From positions 50,409,001 through 50,473,000 of the forward strand of contig CM073496.1 of the NCBI GenBank assembly GCA_037074585.1: a stretch of DNA of 64,000 bases, written 5' to 3'. Below are positions 61,101 to 64,000 of the stretch, in pieces. This stretch comes from Biancaea sappan (taxonomy: Eukaryota > Streptophyta > Magnoliopsida > Fabales > Fabaceae). Made by a program: the position numbers and the translations under genes. Below the pieces are notes generated by a model that saw nothing but the letters and a program-made list of their open reading frames with translations, did not search any database and was not told the origin of the DNA. Within the stretch, counting starts at the first letter, position 1; the number at the start of each line of letters is the position of its first letter.

Positions 61101-61406
61101 AGATTACTAAGATATATGAATATTTTTTTTTTGTGTGTGCGTGTGTGTGTGTGTTGGGGGGGGGGGGAGGGGGGGAGAGAGAGAGAGAGAACTGAAGATT
61201 TACAGACGGGATAATATTACTTGGGAAGCTAGGTATTTGCCCGATGGAGAATAAAAGAAGGAAACGAGAGCAGATGTGAGGTCGAGCCAGCTTTGTTCGA
61301 CTGTGAAGAGCTGCTGGGGAAAATAAATGCCGACCATATCCACTAAGCCTCTTGGATCCGATGAGCCATATCCTACTATATGCCTCTCCACCGGAGTTCC
61401 GTACAT
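52165..61406 (-). CDS. MCM8: Minichromosome maintenance protein 8 (MCM8)
   Basis: Seventeen coding exons (minus strand): 61221-61406, 60493-60633, 59878-59995, 59547-59769, 59228-59391, 58731-58994, 58383-58478, 58067-58219, 54870-54940, 54685-54803, 54220-54349, 54015-54066, 53730-53913, 53458-53632, 52796-52966, 52608-52721, 52165-52215. All junctions keep frame; 803 residues. The N-terminal OB/zinc part has CGKC (about residue 173) and a second cysteine pair. Walker A GDPGLGKSQ is at about 398, Walker B LCCIDEFDKM at about 457, and the arginine finger SRFDL at about 530. The C-terminal winged-helix region includes SGGMSQQKEAKRFL. MCM8 works with MCM9 as a helicase in homologous recombination and meiotic break repair. 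The first ATG after an in-frame stop is at 61406. An E2F site lies 58 bp upstream. Intron 8 carries a copia element, antisense to the gene. Confidence 0.95.
53039..53064. repeat. (TA)n microsatellite in MCM8 intron
   Basis: About 13 TA units in the intron between exons 14 and 15. Confidence 0.95.
55350..55628 (+). repeat. 5' LTR of copia element, apparently shortened
   Basis: 279 bp, starting TGTAAGTTAAATAC and ending CCCAACA. It matches only the last 279 bp of the 3' LTR (57301-57579); the first 225 bp of the full LTR, with its TATA box, are absent. Confidence 0.8.
55926..56831 (+). CDS. Copia gag polyprotein fragment
   Basis: About 301 residues from the ATG at 55926. The N-terminal two thirds are a copia capsid (FDRRINFGLWQVQVKDVL, then ELWEKLEGLYQAKGIS and LPSSYENMKHIL). 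A CCHC zinc knuckle follows at about residue 227 (CWKCGKSGHVRRDC), for RNA packaging. The frame stops at 56831, soon after the knuckle, where protease and integrase would begin; the polymerase region has been deleted. Confidence 0.85.
   Translation: MSNFSSAMRFNIEKFDRRINFGLWQVQVKDVLIQCGLYKALKGKVSSKDFEKSGSSMSDEDWEELDLRAASTIRLCLVKNVLANVQGISTAKELWEKLEGLYQAKGISNQLLLKEQFHTLRMEEGTKISDQLSALNGIVSELEAVGVKVDDEDKALRLIWSLPSSYENMKHILMYGNETLNFEEVVSKIISEERRLKCEGHSIPSLDSMAVARSESKGKKNMGKNVTCWKCGKSGHVRRDCPGGEGSTKGSEEDVNSVSHCGGGISLKSEKFESSWHVRIAMKEDELLLAGPLLHMGIGWH
57076..57579 (+). repeat. 3' LTR of copia element, full length
   Basis: 504 bp, TGTTG ... CAACA, a matching 5-bp inverted end pair. It has a TATA box (GGCTATATATAGAAG near 57191-57205), and its last 279 bp are the same as the 5' LTR. 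Confidence 0.75.
61131..61191. repeat. (GT)n, G-tract and (GA)n in MCM8 intron 1
   Basis: GT repeats are followed by G12, A, G7 and then GA repeats, 30 bp inside intron 1. The plus strand could form a G-quadruplex; the MCM8 transcript carries the C-rich strand. Confidence 0.9.
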
Positions 61407-61463
61407 TCCGATTCCCTCCAATAGGTCGCCGTTCCCAGTAACCTGGCTTCTTTCTTCCACAAT

Positions 61464-61473
61464 TTTGGCGGGA
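61464..61473. promoter_or_regulatory. E2F binding site upstream of MCM8
   Basis: TTTGGCGGGA matches the plant E2F consensus and lies 58 bp upstream of the MCM8 ATG. E2F sites drive S-phase expression of MCM genes in plants. Confidence 0.75.
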
Positions 61474-62650
61474 GTTTTCTTATTTTTCTTCTTTTAAAAG
61501 CTGCGAAAATAAACAGATATAGAAAGGATGACGTGACGTGTACAATTTTTTAAAAACGGATTTTGTAATATTGGGCCGGGCTTTGGTCAAACTGGGCCAT
61601 TATTTAAATGGTAAAAGTCTAAAAGATGTTTTCGTAAACTCAGAGAAATACTCTGACCCCCACCCCCCCCCCCCCAAAAAAAAAAGAGCCGCCTTTGTTA
61701 TTTGGGTTATGCAGATGTGTTAACTAATGTTTATTTGGTATCATGTTTCTTTTAGAAATATAGACTTGTTCAGCATGAAATATACACAATTATTAGTTGA
61801 ATATCATTGTTTTTATTCCAAAAGAAAAAGCACTTCTAATAATTGTTTCTAAACACTATCATAAAACGATAAGCATGTGATTAAACGCAGCTGATTCAGC
61901 AATTAATACAACACATCGCTTACCCTTCCAAAGATTATGTTAATTTCTGTGGTATGTTATACATGATCCACTGGAAAAGGAATATGTTAGTCAAAATAAA
62001 TTTTAAAAAAAGACTAGCAAGTTTAATTAAGAGAGCTACAAAAAGAGAAAATTAAAAATAGTATTTAACTTATCAATTTCTGTAATCATTTAAAAAAGAA
62101 AAAGAAACTAAAAATTATAGAGTTGGCCAAGGGAATGTCTCCGTCACGTAACTACGTAGGGGAAGACTTTAGAAATGCAATATATCATTCTCACATGTTT
62201 GCCATTTCATTCGATTAAATGATCCTTCGTTCAAAAGATAATCAATAATAAATAAATATAAATATGTACCACGCGTCGATTCGGGCCGAATTTCTGATTC
62301 GAAACAAGAACGACATTTCTGCTTTTCTGGTACAAAACCAGCTTTTTTCCCCTCCACTCTTCTCTCTCTCCTCAGAAAATCCTCCAAATATTTCACGACG
62401 TTTTATGTGAATTTTTAAGCCCGATCCAGTCACACCGTGTCTCTGTTCTTGTTTTGTATTAATTCGCAACTAGCCTAAGAAGAACGTTTCTCTGCTAATA
62501 GGTTTGCAAATTCTCCCTCTGTTCTCTCATGGTATCGTGTTTTCTTATATTGTCCATGTTGTTCAGTTTTCAACAGTGTAATATAGTAATATTTAACATA
62601 TTAATATGAATGAGTAGACACCTTTGCCTTTATATCGTAGGTTGTCCACA
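61474..62650. promoter_or_regulatory. Divergent promoter region of MCM8 and the PWWP gene
   Basis: Contains a C14/A11 tract (about 61657-61685), then AT-rich DNA. A CT-rich leader begins near 62340. A 5' UTR intron for the PWWP gene is likely, from AATAG|GTTTGCAA (about 62501) to TATCGTAG (62641). Confidence 0.45.
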
Positions 62651-64000
62651 ATGGCTGTGAATTCTGGCCAAATCGACTTAAACGCTGATGCTGTTTTGTT
62701 TGATCGGGAAGATGAGACTCTTGGGTCTATTTCATCAGAATTGGTTGCCAGTGTCGCTGTATCTGGGACCGAAACCCTAACTGAGCCTATTAAAGATGAG
62801 GTTCAGGTCCAAAATCATGAGGTTCTCCAGGTTGGAGATGATGGACGAGCTAATGGTTCGGCGGAGCCGCTCCTTGGGTCGGATGTGGGCGGCTTTGACA
62901 AGATTCCGGCATGCGATGCAATGATTAATCAGAGTGAAAAAGAGGGTTTTAATCAAGGAACTGAATTTGTGGATAGAGCGAATGTCGTTGGGTTAGGAAC
63001 GGAACATGTTGATGAGGGATGTGACGTGAAAGCAATCGACTTTTCAAATGGGTTGGTGAAGAACGAAGATAAGAAAATCACAAGTGAACGTTCAAACGAA
63101 GCACCAGTTGAATGTGGATGTACCGAAACTGATAAGGGTTTAGTTATTCAATTGAATGATAGTGTGGAGAATGAGATGGAGTCTAAGAATGTGAAGGATC
63201 ACTTTCTAAATATGGTGGTCAAAGATGTCAGCACCAAAGAATTTTTGCATCATAGAGACCTGATTTTAGGAAATCATCTTTGTGAATTCGAAACTTCATA
63301 TGATTTGAAGCAGCCAGCCTTTGAAATTCATGGACAAGCAGAGGCAATGCAGAATCGGACTACTGACATCAAAATTACCAAAGCAGCGCCTTTCAAGAAT
63401 ATTCAAAATGAGCTTCAAGGTTTTAATCTTGTTGTGGATCTTAATTCATACAGGAACTCCAGGGAGGTTGATTTGGATAGGAAGTCAGCATCTTCAGAAC
63501 TGAATTTCTGTGTATCTGATTTAGTATGGGGAAAGGTGAGGGGCCATCCCTGGTGGCCTGGCCAGATCTTTGATCCTTCAGCTGCATCAGAAAAGGCAAA
63601 GAAGCACCATAAGCCAGATAGTTACTTGATAGCATATTTTGGGGATCAAACATTCGCTTGGAATGATGCATCAAAAGTAAAACCATTTCAGATTCATTTC
63701 AAACAAATGGAGAAGCAGAGCAATATGGATAATTTCCATTATGCTATAGATTGTGCTTTAGATGAGGTCTCAAGACGGGTTGAGCTTGGCCTATGCTGCC
63801 CTTGCATGCCTGAAGAAGTGCTTACAAAGCTAAAAACTCAAACAATTACTAATGCTGGAATCCGGAAACAATCACAAAGAGATGAAGGGGACAGGTTTCT
63901 AAATGCAATCTCTTTTGAACCTATGAAACTTGTCAACATGGTTAAATCATTAGCCCAGTCACCACTGACTGAATTTGATAGATTGGATTTTGTAATAGCA
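62651..64000 (+). CDS. PWWP-domain protein (partial, runs off the window)
   Basis: One open frame of 450 codons from the ATG at 62651 to the window end, with no stop. The first 285 residues are acidic and disordered. The PWWP domain starts at about residue 288 (SDLVWGKVRGHPWWPGQIFD) and continues through SYLIAYFGDQTFAW. PWWP domains read methylated histone H3 and DNA; plant members act in chromatin complexes with FVE/MSI proteins. By position and sequence it is the likely counterpart of the Arabidopsis PWWP gene next to MCM8. The start follows a likely 5' UTR intron. Confidence 0.9.
   Translation, partial: MAVNSGQIDLNADAVLFDREDETLGSISSELVASVAVSGTETLTEPIKDEVQVQNHEVLQVGDDGRANGSAEPLLGSDVGGFDKIPACDAMINQSEKEGFNQGTEFVDRANVVGLGTEHVDEGCDVKAIDFSNGLVKNEDKKITSERSNEAPVECGCTETDKGLVIQLNDSVENEMESKNVKDHFLNMVVKDVSTKEFLHHRDLILGNHLCEFETSYDLKQPAFEIHGQAEAMQNRTTDIKITKAAPFKNIQNELQGFNLVVDLNSYRNSREVDLDRKSASSELNFCVSDLVWGKVRGHPWWPGQIFDPSAASEKAKKHHKPDSYLIAYFGDQTFAWNDASKVKPFQIHFKQMEKQSNMDNFHYAIDCALDEVSRRVELGLCCPCMPEEVLTKLKTQTITNAGIRKQSQRDEGDRFLNAISFEPMKLVNMVKSLAQSPLTEFDRLDFVIA

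Noticed and set aside
61407..61460. Longer MCM8 start using GTG at 61460
   Set aside because: Plant genes start at ATG. The first in-frame ATG after the upstream stop is at 61406, although a start in an undetected upstream exon cannot be excluded.
1..64000. tRNA, rRNA, CRISPR and organelle-derived DNA
   Set aside because: No T-loop/acceptor patterns, repeat-spacer arrays or recognisable rRNA or organelle stretches were seen; CRISPR is not expected in a plant.

Overview
This is a plant nuclear window, almost certainly a eudicot. It is AT-rich and intron-bearing, and it carries a TOE1/RAP2.7-type AP2 gene with a miR172 site, a chloroplast PPR gene (HCF152), NF-YB, cytosolic ribosomal protein L4, MCM8, a PWWP gene, and typical plant transposons (Harbinger/MITE, RTE LINE, Ty1-copia, large LTR elements). 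All exon coordinates below come from reading frames, splice junctions and protein family resemblance by eye; no search was run.

Layout: 1-2.4 kb, possible tail of an upstream gene and a GGGCCCGTTTGGTA-type MITE. 2.57-4.56 kb, RPL4. 5.3-10.3 kb, a broken 5-kb PIF/Harbinger element with long terminal inverted repeats. 12.48-15.14 kb, a ten-exon AP2 repressor gene. 15-27 kb, a transposon graveyard (two large MITEs, TIR elements, an RTE LINE fragment, a decayed coding-like stretch). 27.1-40.7 kb, one large LTR retrotransposon without gag or pol. It carries two divergent, paralogous small genes with an EAR-like LDLNLSL motif, holds a solo LTR in its interior, and has a solo LTR nested in a solo LTR inside its 3' LTR. 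41.5-44.3 kb, Tourist and Harbinger-derived elements. 45.2-47.7 kb, NF-YB with a 6-nt microexon. 49.3-51.6 kb, intronless HCF152. 52.2-61.4 kb (minus strand), MCM8 in 17 coding exons with a gag-only copia element in intron 8. 62.65 kb to the end, the first part of a PWWP-domain gene.

The host genes are housekeeping or regulatory and do not form an operon-like unit. RPL4, HCF152, MCM8 and the PWWP gene occur in the same order as I recall in Arabidopsis chromosome 3 (At3g09630 to At3g09670), so this looks like a conserved ancestral block expanded by transposons. The most unusual item is the pair of EAR-motif genes carried back to back inside the non-autonomous LTR element.
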